DNA from: Bacteroidota bacterium
Lineage (GTDB): Bacteria; Bacteroidota; Bacteroidia; Sphingobacteriales; Sphingobacteriaceae
NCBI GenBank assembly: GCA_018266915.1
Contig: JAFDZM010000091.1
Location: 22,438-86,437, forward strand
Length of the DNA stretch: 64,000 bases
Direction of reading: 5' to 3'
The notes under the pieces were generated by a model, which was given only the letters and a program-made list of their open reading frames with translations, was not told the origin of the DNA and ran no database searches. The first letter of the stretch is position 1. Each line of letters opens with the position of its first letter. Both the position numbers and the translations under genes were made by a program. Shown here piece after piece: positions 1 to 8,281 of this stretch.

Positions 1-152
1 AATGTTAATAACTTTTGGCGAAGTAGGAGATTGGCGGCAAAAAATATGTTTTCAGATGTATTTTTTGATAAATTGATAATTTGTATACTATATATTTGAT
101 ATAATTATATTAATATCATAATTTACTATAGTTATTTTTATCAATTTTTTAT

Positions 153-1025
153 TTATCCGAACAAATTGCTGCTTAAATAGCGGTCGCCACGGTCACACAC
201 GATAAATACGATAACACCTTCTTTTAGCTCTCCTGCAAGCCTTATGGCTGCCGCCGCTGCGCCGCCGCTGCTCATACCTGCGAAGATACCTTCAACCTTT
301 GCCAGTTTCCGGGTTGTTTCAACTGCTTCAGGCTCGGCAATGTCCATTACGCGATCAACACGGGCAGGTTCAAATATTTTAGGAAGATAAGCCTCCGGCC
401 AGCGACGGATGCCTGGGATACATGACCCTTCAGTAGGTTGGCAGCCTACTACCTGTATATTGCTGTTTTGTTCCTTTAAATACCTGGAGCAACCCATTAT
501 AGTCCCTGTGGTACCCATTGCACTTACAAAGTGGGTTATTTTACCTTGTGTATTGCGCCAGATTTCTGGTCCGGTGGTTTTAATGTGCGCTTTATAATTG
601 TCGGGATTGGCAAACTGGTTCAGAATAAAATATTCGCCTGTTGCAGCTTTCTCCTCTGCGTAATCGCGGCATGCTTCTATGCCATCCAGTAAAGTAACTT
701 TAGCGCCGAAAGCTTCCATAGCCAGCGTACGTTCTTTTGTAGAGCTTGATGGCAATGCCAGCTCCATCTCCAATCCATAAATACAAGCTATCATGGCCAG
801 GGCAATTCCTGTGTTTCCGCTTGTGGCCTCAATCAGTTTCATGCCTGGTCTAATATCTCCGCGTTCAATCGCACTACGGATCATATTTAACGCCGCACGG
901 TCTTTTACACTTCCGCCGGGGTTGTTACCCTCAAGCTTAGCATAGATAGTTACATTGGGATTGGGGTTGAGTTTTTTTAGTTCTACAAGGGGCGTATTGC
1001 CAATCAGATCAATTATGGTAGACAT
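153..1025 (-). CDS. cysM: Cysteine synthase B (O-acetylserine sulfhydrylase)
   Basis: PLP enzyme that makes cysteine from O-acetylserine and sulfide in the cytoplasm. The fold-type II signature is clear: the PLP lysine K41 sits in NPGGSVKDRA, the substrate loop is ATSGNTG (residues 67-73), and a GTTGT phosphate loop follows near residue 171. At 290 residues it is complete and fits CysM length. The ATG at 1025 opens directly on the conserved N-terminal IIDLIGNTPLVEL. It lies downstream of cysE on the same strand, separated by about 150 bp filled with a hairpin repeat, so the two probably form one cysteine-synthesis transcription unit. CysM versus CysK is assigned on overall look and length, not on a tested substrate. 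Confidence 0.93.
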   Translation of the reverse strand: MSTIIDLIGNTPLVELKKLNPNPNVTIYAKLEGNNPGGSVKDRAALNMIRSAIERGDIRPGMKLIEATSGNTGIALAMIACIYGLEMELALPSSSTKERTLAMEAFGAKVTLLDGIEACRDYAEEKAATGEYFILNQFANPDNYKAHIKTTGPEIWRNTQGKITHFVSAMGTTGTIMGCSRYLKEQNSNIQVVGCQPTEGSCIPGIRRWPEAYLPKIFEPARVDRVMDIAEPEAVETTRKLAKVEGIFAGMSSGGAAAAAIRLAGELKEGVIVFIVCDRGDRYLSSNLFG

Positions 1026-1030
1026 TTTGT

Positions 1031-1187
1031 TTGTTTGAATGGTTGATTATGTTGAATGGTTAAGTAGTTGATTATGTTGAGTAGTTAAGCGGTTAAATAG
1101 TAGATTAGTTGGATTGATTTATTATGAGAAATATTCCACCACTTAACTCATCAACTACTTAACCACTTAACCAATCAACTATTCCTT
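1031..1187. repeat. Hairpin repeat of the TTAACCACTTAACC family (copy 1)
   Basis: AT-rich, degenerate, roughly 9-bp units read as TTGAT/GGTTAAG on the left (1031-1118) and as their reverse complement on the right (1140-1187). GGTTAAGTAGTTGAT at 1058-1072 is matched exactly by its complement at 1150-1164, so the region can fold into a long hairpin. It fills the gap between cysM and cysE. Related copies are at 13441-13590, 20049-20100 (one arm) and around the four-helix-bundle gene at 22755-23321. Confidence 0.8.
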
Positions 1188-1997
1188 AATTTTTTCTTTC
1201 AGCAGGCTCACCTCATGTGTATGGTAAACCTTTGAGTATGGCGGCACCGATTTTGTAAGCCATACGTTACCGCCAATAACGCTGCCTTCGCCGATTACTG
1301 TGCGGCCACCGAGTATTGTTGCTCCGGCGTAAATCACCACATTATCTTCAACCGTTGGGTGGCGCTGGGCATGTGCCGGGGTTTTTGTTACGCTTAACGC
1401 ACCCAAAGTAACCCCCTGGAAAAGTTTTACATGCTGGCCGATCACGCATGTTTCTCCGATAACAACCCCTGTACCGTGGTCAATATGAAAATACTCTCCT
1501 ATCTGCGCAGCAGGGTGAATATCGATCCCGGTTTTTGAGTGGGCATACTCAGTCAATATACGTGGTATTAGCGGTACACCTAATTGATGCAATGCATGTG
1601 CAAGACGGTAGAATGAAATGGCATAAAAGCCCGGATAAGCGCGTATCACCTCAAACTCACTTTTTGCTGCAGGGTCGCCATCAAAAGTTGCTTGTATATC
1701 GTTATTTAATATTCGGTATAGCTCGGGCAAACCATTAAAAAATGCTATGGATAACTGCTCATTCTTTTCATCGAGTGTGCCGCGTGTAGCATTCAGGATA
1801 TCATAAAGCATGTGCTCCAGTTTTTTGAACTCAGATTCGAGCTGGTGCACATAAGTAAACAGGCGATTGGATTGTTCGGGGTATAGCAAACGGATAACCT
1901 GCAGCGCCCATTCCGCTATTTCTTTATTGGATGGTACAGCCCCGGTGATCTGCTGCTTATCTAATATATGTTGGTAGAATGATTTATCTATAGTCAT
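1179..1997 (-). CDS. cysE: Serine O-acetyltransferase
   Basis: Acetylates serine with acetyl-CoA, supplying the substrate for the downstream cysM product. The N-terminal ~140 residues are helical. From about residue 155 hexapeptide left-handed beta-helix turns begin (GIDIHPAAQIG, VIGETCVIG, NVVIYAGATILGG), and the catalytic Asp-His pair is D173-H174 in HIDHGTG. At 272 residues it resembles the longer EpsC/plastid-like SATs. The ATG at 1997 is the first in frame; its last codons run into the hairpin repeat that separates it from cysM. In this family cysteine feedback usually acts at the C-terminal end; I cannot judge that here. Confidence 0.92.
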   Translation of the reverse strand: MTIDKSFYQHILDKQQITGAVPSNKEIAEWALQVIRLLYPEQSNRLFTYVHQLESEFKKLEHMLYDILNATRGTLDEKNEQLSIAFFNGLPELYRILNNDIQATFDGDPAAKSEFEVIRAYPGFYAISFYRLAHALHQLGVPLIPRILTEYAHSKTGIDIHPAAQIGEYFHIDHGTGVVIGETCVIGQHVKLFQGVTLGALSVTKTPAHAQRHPTVEDNVVIYAGATILGGRTVIGEGSVIGGNVWLTKSVPPYSKVYHTHEVSLLKEKIKE

Positions 1998-2382
1998 TTC
2001 TCTATTCTCTTAGCTTCAAAAAAATGTAATCGCTCTGGCAAAACAATTTTAATTAAAAACTGGGTTTACCTGGTCTCCTAAATGTCAAAACATAACTTAA
2101 ATGCAAGAATTAAGGCAACTTGCATAAGGTAAAATAAGGTTTTACAGGCGAATGTTTTTATAATTAAAATTTGCCCTTAAAAACGTATGGTTGAGCCATA
2201 AAGTTACAAATAATATGCTGTACTCCGCATGTTCTACCTACTTAATAGTTAAAATAGAGTGTTTCTACGCAAGCAGGTTTTCGGGTTTTACTTAATTCAA
2301 TTTAAAATAGGAAAACACTGCTGACATAAGGCTGTCACTTGCGTATGGTTACTTTGAATTATAAATCAAAAAGAAACACGCC
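1998..2382. other. Intergenic region without a gene
   Basis: This 385-bp AT-rich stretch lies between the divergent cysE (minus) and DinB (plus) genes and must hold both promoters. I see no credible open frame, riboswitch fold or repeat in it. A TTACTTTG at about 2348-2355 is a near match to a -7 element for the DinB gene. Confidence 0.5.
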
Positions 2383-2880
2383 ATGACAACCATTGAATCA
2401 TTATTAAAAGAAATGCACCAGGAAGCTGAAACCACCCGTAAAATGTTATCACGTATACCAGATGATAAATACGACTGGCAACCGCACGAAAAAAGCATGA
2501 CCGTACGCCGCCTGGCTACCCATATCGCCGACATTCCCTCATGGGTAGAACTGGCAATAGATGATGACGGGCTGAATTTTGCTACCAGCACCCATAAAGA
2601 ACCCGTTATTAATAACACTAATGAGCTTTTACAATTTATGGATGAAAGTGTAAGAAAAGGTGGCGAAGCATTGAGTAAAGCCAATGAAGAACTATTAAAT
2701 AAGGAGTGGACACTTGCCAATGGCGACCATGTAATAAGTGTGCGCCCTAAAAGTGAAGTAATACGTATGGCTTATTGCCAGATAGTGCACCACCGCGCAC
2801 AATTAGGTGTTTATCTTCGTTTACTAAATGTTCCTATACCAGGCAGTTACGGGCCAAGCGCCGACGAAATGCCCTCCTGA
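2383..2880 (+). CDS. DinB family protein
   Basis: Four-helix DinB/YfiT-like putative metal-dependent protein of 165 residues. H47 (RRLATHIADIP) and the H136-H137 pair in VHHRAQLGVYLRLL occupy the positions of the usual metal ligands, and the C-terminal HHRAQLG stretch is typical of the family. Many members are thiol-dependent (bacillithiol or mycothiol) transferases and others have no known role; nothing in the sequence identifies the substrate here. It stands alone, divergent from cysE, and ends in a rho-independent terminator at 2901. Confidence 0.85.
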   Translation: MTTIESLLKEMHQEAETTRKMLSRIPDDKYDWQPHEKSMTVRRLATHIADIPSWVELAIDDDGLNFATSTHKEPVINNTNELLQFMDESVRKGGEALSKANEELLNKEWTLANGDHVISVRPKSEVIRMAYCQIVHHRAQLGVYLRLLNVPIPGSYGPSADEMPS

Positions 2881-2900
2881 TGAGTTAATTAGGTTTTTGA

Positions 2901-2934
2901 AAGCAGGACAAGGCAAGCTTATCCTGCTTTTTTA
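2901..2934 (+). terminator. Rho-independent terminator after the DinB gene
   Basis: AAGCAGGA (2901-2908) pairs with TCCTGCTT (2922-2929), with a 13-nt loop and a following T-run. It lies 20 bp past the DinB stop. Confidence 0.75.
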
Positions 2935-3045
2935 GTTTTCCACATTTTACACCTATGAAAATACCGTGAAAAAACGGGGTGTTTTTCATTTTTATTCGTG
3001 ATAATTTAGCATTGTGCTGTAGGGGATTATCACATTTTACTCTGT

Positions 3046-3408
3046 ATGGAAACTTGGGACTATTATATTTCCGGTATATGGAAATTGAAGACAGGTGATG
3101 CTGAACACATTACCGATGTATTTCTGCACGATGCAAGCAGCGGGTTTGGAAAGGGTGTGAAAACACAAATAGATGATGTAGTGAGCTTGCTTAAAGACGG
3201 AGCAAGAATTACTACCATTACCTGGAACTATCACCTGATTCAATGGCGTTATGGTGCAAAGGTAGATTTCGTAGAAACTGATGGCTGTACTATCCTGCGT
3301 ACACATCCTGATGCCAGCACGTTTGATGATTTGGAAAGTGCAATACAAATGCAATATCTGATGGCTGAAGAGCCTGAACAATTAGAAACGAGGAAATCCA
3401 CCCGGTGA
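3046..3408 (+). CDS. DUF3892-like protein
   Basis: Small 120-residue protein beginning YYISGIWK, with a TWNYHLIQWRYGAKVDFV segment and ending its domain in ILRTHPDA. This order (YYISG.W, W.Y....W..G..V, LRT.PD) is that of DUF3892, a small all-beta domain of unknown function. The last ~25 residues are a charged tail. No signal peptide, so probably cytoplasmic. A TAATTTAG -7-like element at 3002-3009 lies upstream, and a terminator at 3486 separates it from the convergent small membrane protein gene. Confidence 0.7.
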   Translation: METWDYYISGIWKLKTGDAEHITDVFLHDASSGFGKGVKTQIDDVVSLLKDGARITTITWNYHLIQWRYGAKVDFVETDGCTILRTHPDASTFDDLESAIQMQYLMAEEPEQLETRKSTR

Positions 3409-3485
3409 GCGGGCTTGCCGGCATAGGGTAATAAATATTCCTATCTGAACTTTATCTGTGGATTATAAATTGGTTAATTAGTGGT

Positions 3486-3517
3486 ATGCCGTTCCGTGGT
3501 AAGAACGGCATTTTTTG
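3486..3517. terminator. Terminator between convergent genes
   Basis: ATGCCGTTC (3486-3494) pairs with GAACGGCAT (3503-3511), 8-nt loop, followed by TTTTTTG. It serves the DUF3892-like gene and possibly, on the other strand, the small membrane protein gene at 3556. Confidence 0.75.
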
Positions 3518-3555
3518 TTTTATGACTTTACGCAATTATTTATTCCGATTACAGT

Positions 3556-3771
3556 CTATCGTCTTTTCTTATCAGAGACAATAAATATAATCCCAACTAT
3601 AAGCAGCCCGCCACCCAAATATGGCGGCCATGTGAGTTGTTGCTTTTTATCTACTGATACTGATAAAGGGCCAACATCTACTACTTTTTCCTTTTTGGTA
3701 AAAGATATACCCGACCAGATGAGCATTACGGCTCCGGCGATGATTAAAATGATGCCAAGATTTCTGTTCAT
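3556..3771 (-). CDS. Small two-TM membrane protein (DUF3185-like)
   Basis: A 71-residue protein with two hydrophobic helices (about residues 5-22 and 50-64) joined by a short charged loop containing VVDVGPLSVSVD, and a KKRR tail that should lie in the cytoplasm. The layout (short N-terminus, TM, polar loop, GGLLIVGIIF TM, basic tail) is like DUF3185 proteins; function unknown. The minus strand is preferred over the overlapping plus frame because it gives a clear membrane topology, ATG start and positive-inside tail. Confidence 0.65.
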   Translation of the reverse strand: MNRNLGIILIIAGAVMLIWSGISFTKKEKVVDVGPLSVSVDKKQQLTWPPYLGGGLLIVGIIFIVSDKKRR

Positions 3772-3937
3772 TGATAAGTTTGTTTAAGTGTATTGAACAA
3801 GCTGCTAATATCCAATTATTTACTCGTATTTTCCAACCTGAAAAGAGCCTTAATTGTTCTAAAAATGGCTTAAATTTTCGGATTATACGGTGTTTTTCCG
3901 GGTTTAAACCTACATAAAAATACCGTTAAAACACGGG

Positions 3938-3968
3938 TTTCATCGTGTTATAATATGCCGTAAGTTTG
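3938..3968 (+). promoter_or_regulatory. Bacteroidota-type promoter for the gene at 3999
   Basis: TTTC at 3938-3941, 19-bp spacer, then a perfect TAAGTTTG -7 element at 3961-3968. This decides the downstream start: the TTG at 3966 lies inside the -7 box, so translation must begin at the ATG at 3999, leaving a leader of about 25 nt. Confidence 0.65.
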
Positions 3969-3998
3969 TATAAACAATACCAATATCATATTGTAACT

Positions 3999-4364
3999 AT
4001 GACTTCTTTTACTACCCGTTCTAACAAAGACTTAAAAAAGGCATCGGAATATTTTCAGAAAATGCATAGTGAGCTCGGCATCGAAAAATATAAGCTCGCC
4101 AAATACCAGGAGTTATTTAATCTAGCAAGTTTCCAGGCAATGCATGATGCCGACCTGGCCTATTATAGTGTTTATCAAAAATGCTCACAACATGCAACTT
4201 CCAAAGAGGACCTGTTGAATTGCCTTGAGCAGGAGGAGATTTTTTTATCCAAGCATCCTGATGCATTTAACCAGGCTATTTTTCGCAAACATGCGCTGAA
4301 TGCTATAAGCGAGGTAAAGGAACACCTGGAGACCGGACAATTGGATTATTTATATTATCAATAA
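3999..4364 (+). CDS. Hypothetical helical cytoplasmic protein
   Basis: About 121 residues from the ATG at 3999; a longer frame from TTG at 3966 is excluded because that codon overlaps the promoter -7 box. Predicted mostly alpha-helical and charged, with no signal peptide and no motif I recognise (KKASEYFQKMHSEL, YKLAKYQELFNLA). The response-regulator gene follows 111 bp downstream on the same strand with its own leader, so any functional link is a guess. Confidence 0.6.
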   Translation: MTSFTTRSNKDLKKASEYFQKMHSELGIEKYKLAKYQELFNLASFQAMHDADLAYYSVYQKCSQHATSKEDLLNCLEQEEIFLSKHPDAFNQAIFRKHALNAISEVKEHLETGQLDYLYYQ

Positions 4365-4475
4365 CAGTAATCTATTCTACCCTACATAACTAACACCTGT
4401 GAAAAAGATTCTTTTAAATTAATCAAAACAAATTATTGGTTAGTTTATTAATTATAAGTTACACTACATCCACCT

Positions 4476-4880
4476 ATGCGAAAACTTGTATTTATCGACG
4501 ATGATCCGATCGATCACTTCCTTATGAAACATATTCTTCGGGGAAAGAATTACTTTGATACCACCACTTATACCGTTTATGGTTCGCTGGTGCTTGATTA
4601 CATCGAGGAACATAAATCAGAACCTGAAAAACTGCCTGACATGATATTTGTCGACCTGAACATGCCTTTGTTCAGCGGCTGGGATTTTTTGAAACGAATG
4701 GAACAAATGCAGGATGAAATTTCAAAGGATATACCCGTTTTTGTGATATCCTCGTCTCTGCGACCCGATGATAAGGCAACATCATCAAAATATTCTTTTG
4801 TGCAGGATTTTATCAGTAAGCCGGTAAACAGCGAAGAAATTGAGCGCATAGTAAGCTCTCAGAGTGTTGCGGGTTCCTGA
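4476..4880 (+). CDS. Stand-alone response regulator receiver
   Basis: A single CheY-like receiver of 134 residues. The acidic pocket is D8-D9-D10, the phospho-acceptor D60 sits in IFVDLNMP, the switch Ser is in VFVISSS, and the invariant Lys is K115 in FISKP. There is no output domain, so it acts through protein contact or in a phosphorelay. Its 3' end overlaps by 22 bp the 3' end of the convergent PAS-sensor gene, an arrangement that suggests the two work together. Confidence 0.9.
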   Translation: MRKLVFIDDDPIDHFLMKHILRGKNYFDTTTYTVYGSLVLDYIEEHKSEPEKLPDMIFVDLNMPLFSGWDFLKRMEQMQDEISKDIPVFVISSSLRPDDKATSSKYSFVQDFISKPVNSEEIERIVSSQSVAGS

Positions 4881-5686
4881 ACCTCTTTATCGTGCTCTTT
4901 TAATTCATCAACCCGTTTGTTGGTTTTTATAAGCATTTCGTCAAGTTCGCCGGTGCATTGTTCCATCATGTCAATATATTGCCTGCGCTCAAGTTCACTC
5001 TGGCTGTCTTTCATTAATTGAATAAGGCTGATGACCGAGCATAGCGATTTGCGCACTTCATGTGAATTTAACCAGGCAATCTCATGGAGGGCTGCATTTT
5101 GTGCTTTAATGCGTTCTTCTTTAATAACTGAATCCGTAATATTAGATGCTATTACCAGGCGGCAGTCGTTACCTTCAAATTCAAGGTCACTGGTAAAAAT
5201 AGATGCATAAATAATTTCGCCTTTTTTTGTTTTATGCTTCCATACCCCCTGGTCACTTAAGCCATGCGACACGTTTTTAGCATTATATATAAATCTTTCT
5301 ACCTCTTTTTCAGGGCGTATGTCCGTTACACGCATGGATAAAAATTCGGATTCACTGTAACCATACATTTTGGTGGCAGACTTGTTCACCTTTACAAAAC
5401 GAAAATTGTCGGTACGAAAAATCCATAGCGGACTGGGGTTTCGTTCAAACAGGTTGCGGTATTGCTCTTCGGAAAGTAATATATGTTTTTGCTGCTTTTT
5501 GATCTGGAAATATAGCACTATAGCAGCTATGGCCACAAAACCCAGGTGGTTGAGGCTCCTTACAATTTCGCGCGCCCCGGAGCTGAGGTACCTGTCTAAA
5601 CTTGCCAGCACAGGGTGACTGTACAACGCCCATAATATACCCACGATTAAAAAACCAACAGGGATCTTAAACAGTCTGAAATTCAT
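4859..5686 (-). CDS. Membrane PAS sensor with a DHp helix but no ATPase domain
   Basis: 275 residues: two hydrophobic helices (about 8-29 and 48-61), a PAS domain (about 72-190, PLWIFRTDNFRFVKVN), then a dimerisation/His-like helix with SHEVRKSLCSVISLIQL, where H209 is in the phospho-His position. The protein ends about 65 residues later in a helical tail with no N, G1 or G2 boxes, so it cannot bind ATP as a classical kinase. The end looks native rather than broken: a clean stop, overlapped by the response regulator. It may be a phosphotransfer or inhibitory partner of that regulator. This last point is inference. Confidence 0.8.
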   Translation of the reverse strand: MNFRLFKIPVGFLIVGILWALYSHPVLASLDRYLSSGAREIVRSLNHLGFVAIAAIVLYFQIKKQQKHILLSEEQYRNLFERNPSPLWIFRTDNFRFVKVNKSATKMYGYSESEFLSMRVTDIRPEKEVERFIYNAKNVSHGLSDQGVWKHKTKKGEIIYASIFTSDLEFEGNDCRLVIASNITDSVIKEERIKAQNAALHEIAWLNSHEVRKSLCSVISLIQLMKDSQSELERRQYIDMMEQCTGELDEMLIKTNKRVDELKEHDKEVQEPATL

Positions 5687-5881
5687 GTTGTGAGTATGAG
5701 GCAGCTAAAAAACAATTGTCTTGATTCTGCTTTTTACGCCTCAAAATATCAAATAGTTATAAAATGGCTATTTTATTCTGTAAAGCATTTGTTACCCGTG
5801 TTGTTTTTTCCCAAAATAGTATACAAGCTAACAAAGCCCATCAAAATGATAAGCTTTGTTGGTATTCAGATTACTGAAAAT

Positions 5882-7027
5882 TTAAGGTTTTGGTACAATT
5901 GCTATACTTAAAGCAGCTCCGCCCTTGCTGCCGCCGGGAAGTTTGGTGTAAACACCATTTTTCCATATATAGGCGCCTTCAGGAGCATTGTTGACAACGA
6001 GATTAGCCTCGCCTGCAACATATACGTCAGTGCCATTAAGCGCAATATCATTTGCAGTGCTGCCTGTTTGTGGGTCGGTTAAATCGGTTTGCAATATTGT
6101 TTCCTGGTTATTTTTCCAGTAAACCGCATGATTGTCGCCATTAGAATATATAATGCCCGAGATATATACATCGCTGCCATTGGCAGCAATACCTGTAACA
6201 ATACTGTTTGGAGCATCGCCTGATAATTCCGCCGGTTGACCGTTTGCCCAATATTCGAGCGGATAAGATTCACTGGAACCCGCGGCGTAAACCCCGGTAT
6301 TATTTGCAGTAATGGCATCTATTTGTGACGAATTATAGGGCAAACTGCTTTGTCCCGAATTTAATGAATCGAGCGGCTCGTTATTTTTCCAGTAAGCTGC
6401 CTTAGACCCATGCAAACCTGCATTGGTACCGCTAGGATATACATATGCCGACTTAACGGAACCACCTATGTACACATCGTTGCCATTTGCAAAAATTGAA
6501 TTGATAGCAGTTGCATTCGGTATAGTGTAGGGCACACCATTTTTCCAATAGATTGGATTTTCGCTGTACTGTATATCTGTGTTGCTTTGCGATAAGATGT
6601 CATGGATGTAACCAAGAACGTAAACATCACTTCCGTTAATAGCTATTCTGCCCGCTTCCGACGCGTTTGAGTCTGGCGAAAGCTTTATCTGTACACCATT
6701 TTTCCATACCACAGCGTATCCGTAATTTGCTGTATAAACTACCCCCGAAACATATACGTCATTGCCGCTGACAGCAATGCCCCGTGCAATAGAACCAAGA
6801 TTATTGACATTGCTTGTTGTATCACCAAGTACGGTAAGTATCCCGTTCTTCCAATAAGCGGCTGTTATAGGTGCACCGTTTGGCCCGCCCAGCACCCAGC
6901 CAGCTGCATACACATCAACAGGTGCATTTAAATCTTTATGGGAAGGGCCGGTAGCCTTGTCTTTTTTGCAAGAGACCACAAATAGCGCCAGGCTAAGCGC
7001 GATAATGGATAGGTATTTGATTTTCAT
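5882..7027 (-). CDS. Secreted lipoprotein with NGxDVYVxG...YWKNG repeats
   Basis: 381 residues. An SPII signal ends VVSCKK (Cys about 20), so it is an exported lipoprotein. The body is built of about seven copies of a roughly 45-residue unit: ANGNDVYVGG or a variant, a loop, then A-x-YWKNG and a short hydrophobic strand. The regular repeats imply a beta-propeller or similar beta-sheet surface scaffold. No catalytic motif is visible. It stands alone, flanked by AT-rich DNA and by a long palindrome at 7139-7260. Ligand unknown. Confidence 0.8.
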   Translation of the reverse strand: MKIKYLSIIALSLALFVVSCKKDKATGPSHKDLNAPVDVYAAGWVLGGPNGAPITAAYWKNGILTVLGDTTSNVNNLGSIARGIAVSGNDVYVSGVVYTANYGYAVVWKNGVQIKLSPDSNASEAGRIAINGSDVYVLGYIHDILSQSNTDIQYSENPIYWKNGVPYTIPNATAINSIFANGNDVYIGGSVKSAYVYPSGTNAGLHGSKAAYWKNNEPLDSLNSGQSSLPYNSSQIDAITANNTGVYAAGSSESYPLEYWANGQPAELSGDAPNSIVTGIAANGSDVYISGIIYSNGDNHAVYWKNNQETILQTDLTDPQTGSTANDIALNGTDVYVAGEANLVVNNAPEGAYIWKNGVYTKLPGGSKGGAALSIAIVPKP

Positions 7028-7138
7028 AATCGGGGTGATTTAAGTTTATAAATGCCATTACGTACTGAAATACAGTAGTGTTACAGTTTAACTAAAATTT
7101 TTTTAGTTGATGAGTGGATGGGACTATAAAAGACTACG

Positions 7139-7260
7139 TCATGCCGAATTTATTTCGGCACCCCATATGAAGGGTATGAGATAGACAGGTCTGCTATTAG
7201 CATATAGCAGACCAAGCAAACGTAAATGTCCTGTGGGGTGCCGAAATAAATTCGGCATGA
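7139..7260. repeat. Nested palindromic intergenic element
   Basis: The outer 27 bp at 7139-7165 (starts TCATGCCGAATTTATTTC) is the exact reverse complement of 7234-7260. Inside, GGTCTGCTAT (7188-7197) pairs with ATAGCAGACC (7204-7213). It lies between the start of the repeat lipoprotein gene and the end of the EamA gene. No open frame; it resembles a MITE or REP-type element. Confidence 0.85.
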
Positions 7261-7270
7261 CAGGAGAGCA

Positions 7271-8275
7271 TCACTTCACGCATTCCTGTAACGATCCATC
7301 AGAGATGTTTACCGGAGTGTTATCATTATCAGTAACAGATTCAGTTTTCGCTTTACGATACTTTGAAAGATTGATGAGCAATACGCTACCCAGAATGATG
7401 ATTAGGCCGGTTATTTGCAATAATGATATATGCTCACCGGCAAAAAACATTCCGAGTATCACAGCGATAACCGGATTTACATAAGCATAAGTGCTTACCT
7501 GTGTGGCAGGTCGTACCTGGAGCAACCACACATAAGCACTATAGGCAGCTATCGATCCAAAAATTATAAGGTAGCTTAAAGCTGCCCATGCTTTTATTGG
7601 CACCCCGGAAAGATTCAAATGATCAAACTCATGGTTTAGCCAGCTGCCAGGTAAAAAGAGCAGCCCTGCGATGATCATTTGCCAGGCAACATTTACCGCA
7701 CCTGAGCCCTCTGCAGGATGATGCTTAGCATACAATGATCCTGACGACCATGAGATAGAGCCCAATATCAGCAATAGCATTCCCGGAAGCTTTGACGCTA
7801 CCGAGCCACCGGCAAATATGGTGTCCAACTGTTCACCAAACAACAAAATCACGCCTGCAAAACCGACGATAAGGCCTGCTATGGTTGATTTACTTTTAAA
7901 GTTGGCACCCCAGTTCTGCTTGTCCAGCAATACAAACCAGATGGGCGCAGCCGATACTAATATGGCGACCATGGCGCTGGGCAGTTTCTGTTCGACCCAT
8001 ATTACGGCACCGTTCCCACCGCAGAGCAATAGTATCCCGGTTATGGCTGTTGTAACGATGCTGCTTCGGTTAAATAGCTTTTCACCTTTTATAGCACACC
8101 AGATCAGTATCAGGGAACCCGCTGTGAAAAATCGCATAGCACCCATCAGCAACGGCGGAATGCCGTGGATGGCCATCTGTATAAAAAAGTAAGTAGAACC
8201 CCATACAACATAAACAGTTGCAAAGGCTATGATGACTAATAGGGGTGAGGCGGATTTGTTGGTAACAGGTGTCAT
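7271..8275 (-). CDS. EamA/DMT-family transporter
   Basis: 334 residues with ten predicted transmembrane helices arranged as two five-helix EamA halves; the first opens VVWGSTYFFIQMAI and the second SGSLYAKHHPAEG. Family members export amino acids, metabolites or other small molecules through the inner membrane. The Lrp/AsnC regulator gene lies 6 bp upstream on the same strand, a pairing common for amino-acid exporters, so an amino acid or related compound is the likely substrate. That is inference from context. Confidence 0.87.
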   Translation of the reverse strand: MTPVTNKSASPLLVIIAFATVYVVWGSTYFFIQMAIHGIPPLLMGAMRFFTAGSLILIWCAIKGEKLFNRSSIVTTAITGILLLCGGNGAVIWVEQKLPSAMVAILVSAAPIWFVLLDKQNWGANFKSKSTIAGLIVGFAGVILLFGEQLDTIFAGGSVASKLPGMLLLILGSISWSSGSLYAKHHPAEGSGAVNVAWQMIIAGLLFLPGSWLNHEFDHLNLSGVPIKAWAALSYLIIFGSIAAYSAYVWLLQVRPATQVSTYAYVNPVIAVILGMFFAGEHISLLQITGLIIILGSVLLINLSKYRKAKTESVTDNDNTPVNISDGSLQECVK

Positions 8276-8281
8276 AAGATA

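Noticed and set aside
3966..3998. TTG-initiated extension of the gene at 3999
   Set aside because: The TTG lies inside a perfect TAAGTTTG -7 box.
5690..5911. 73-codon plus-strand frame between the PAS sensor and repeat-lipoprotein genes
   Set aside because: Runs into the antisense of the lipoprotein gene, AT-driven composition, no motif; looks like chance.
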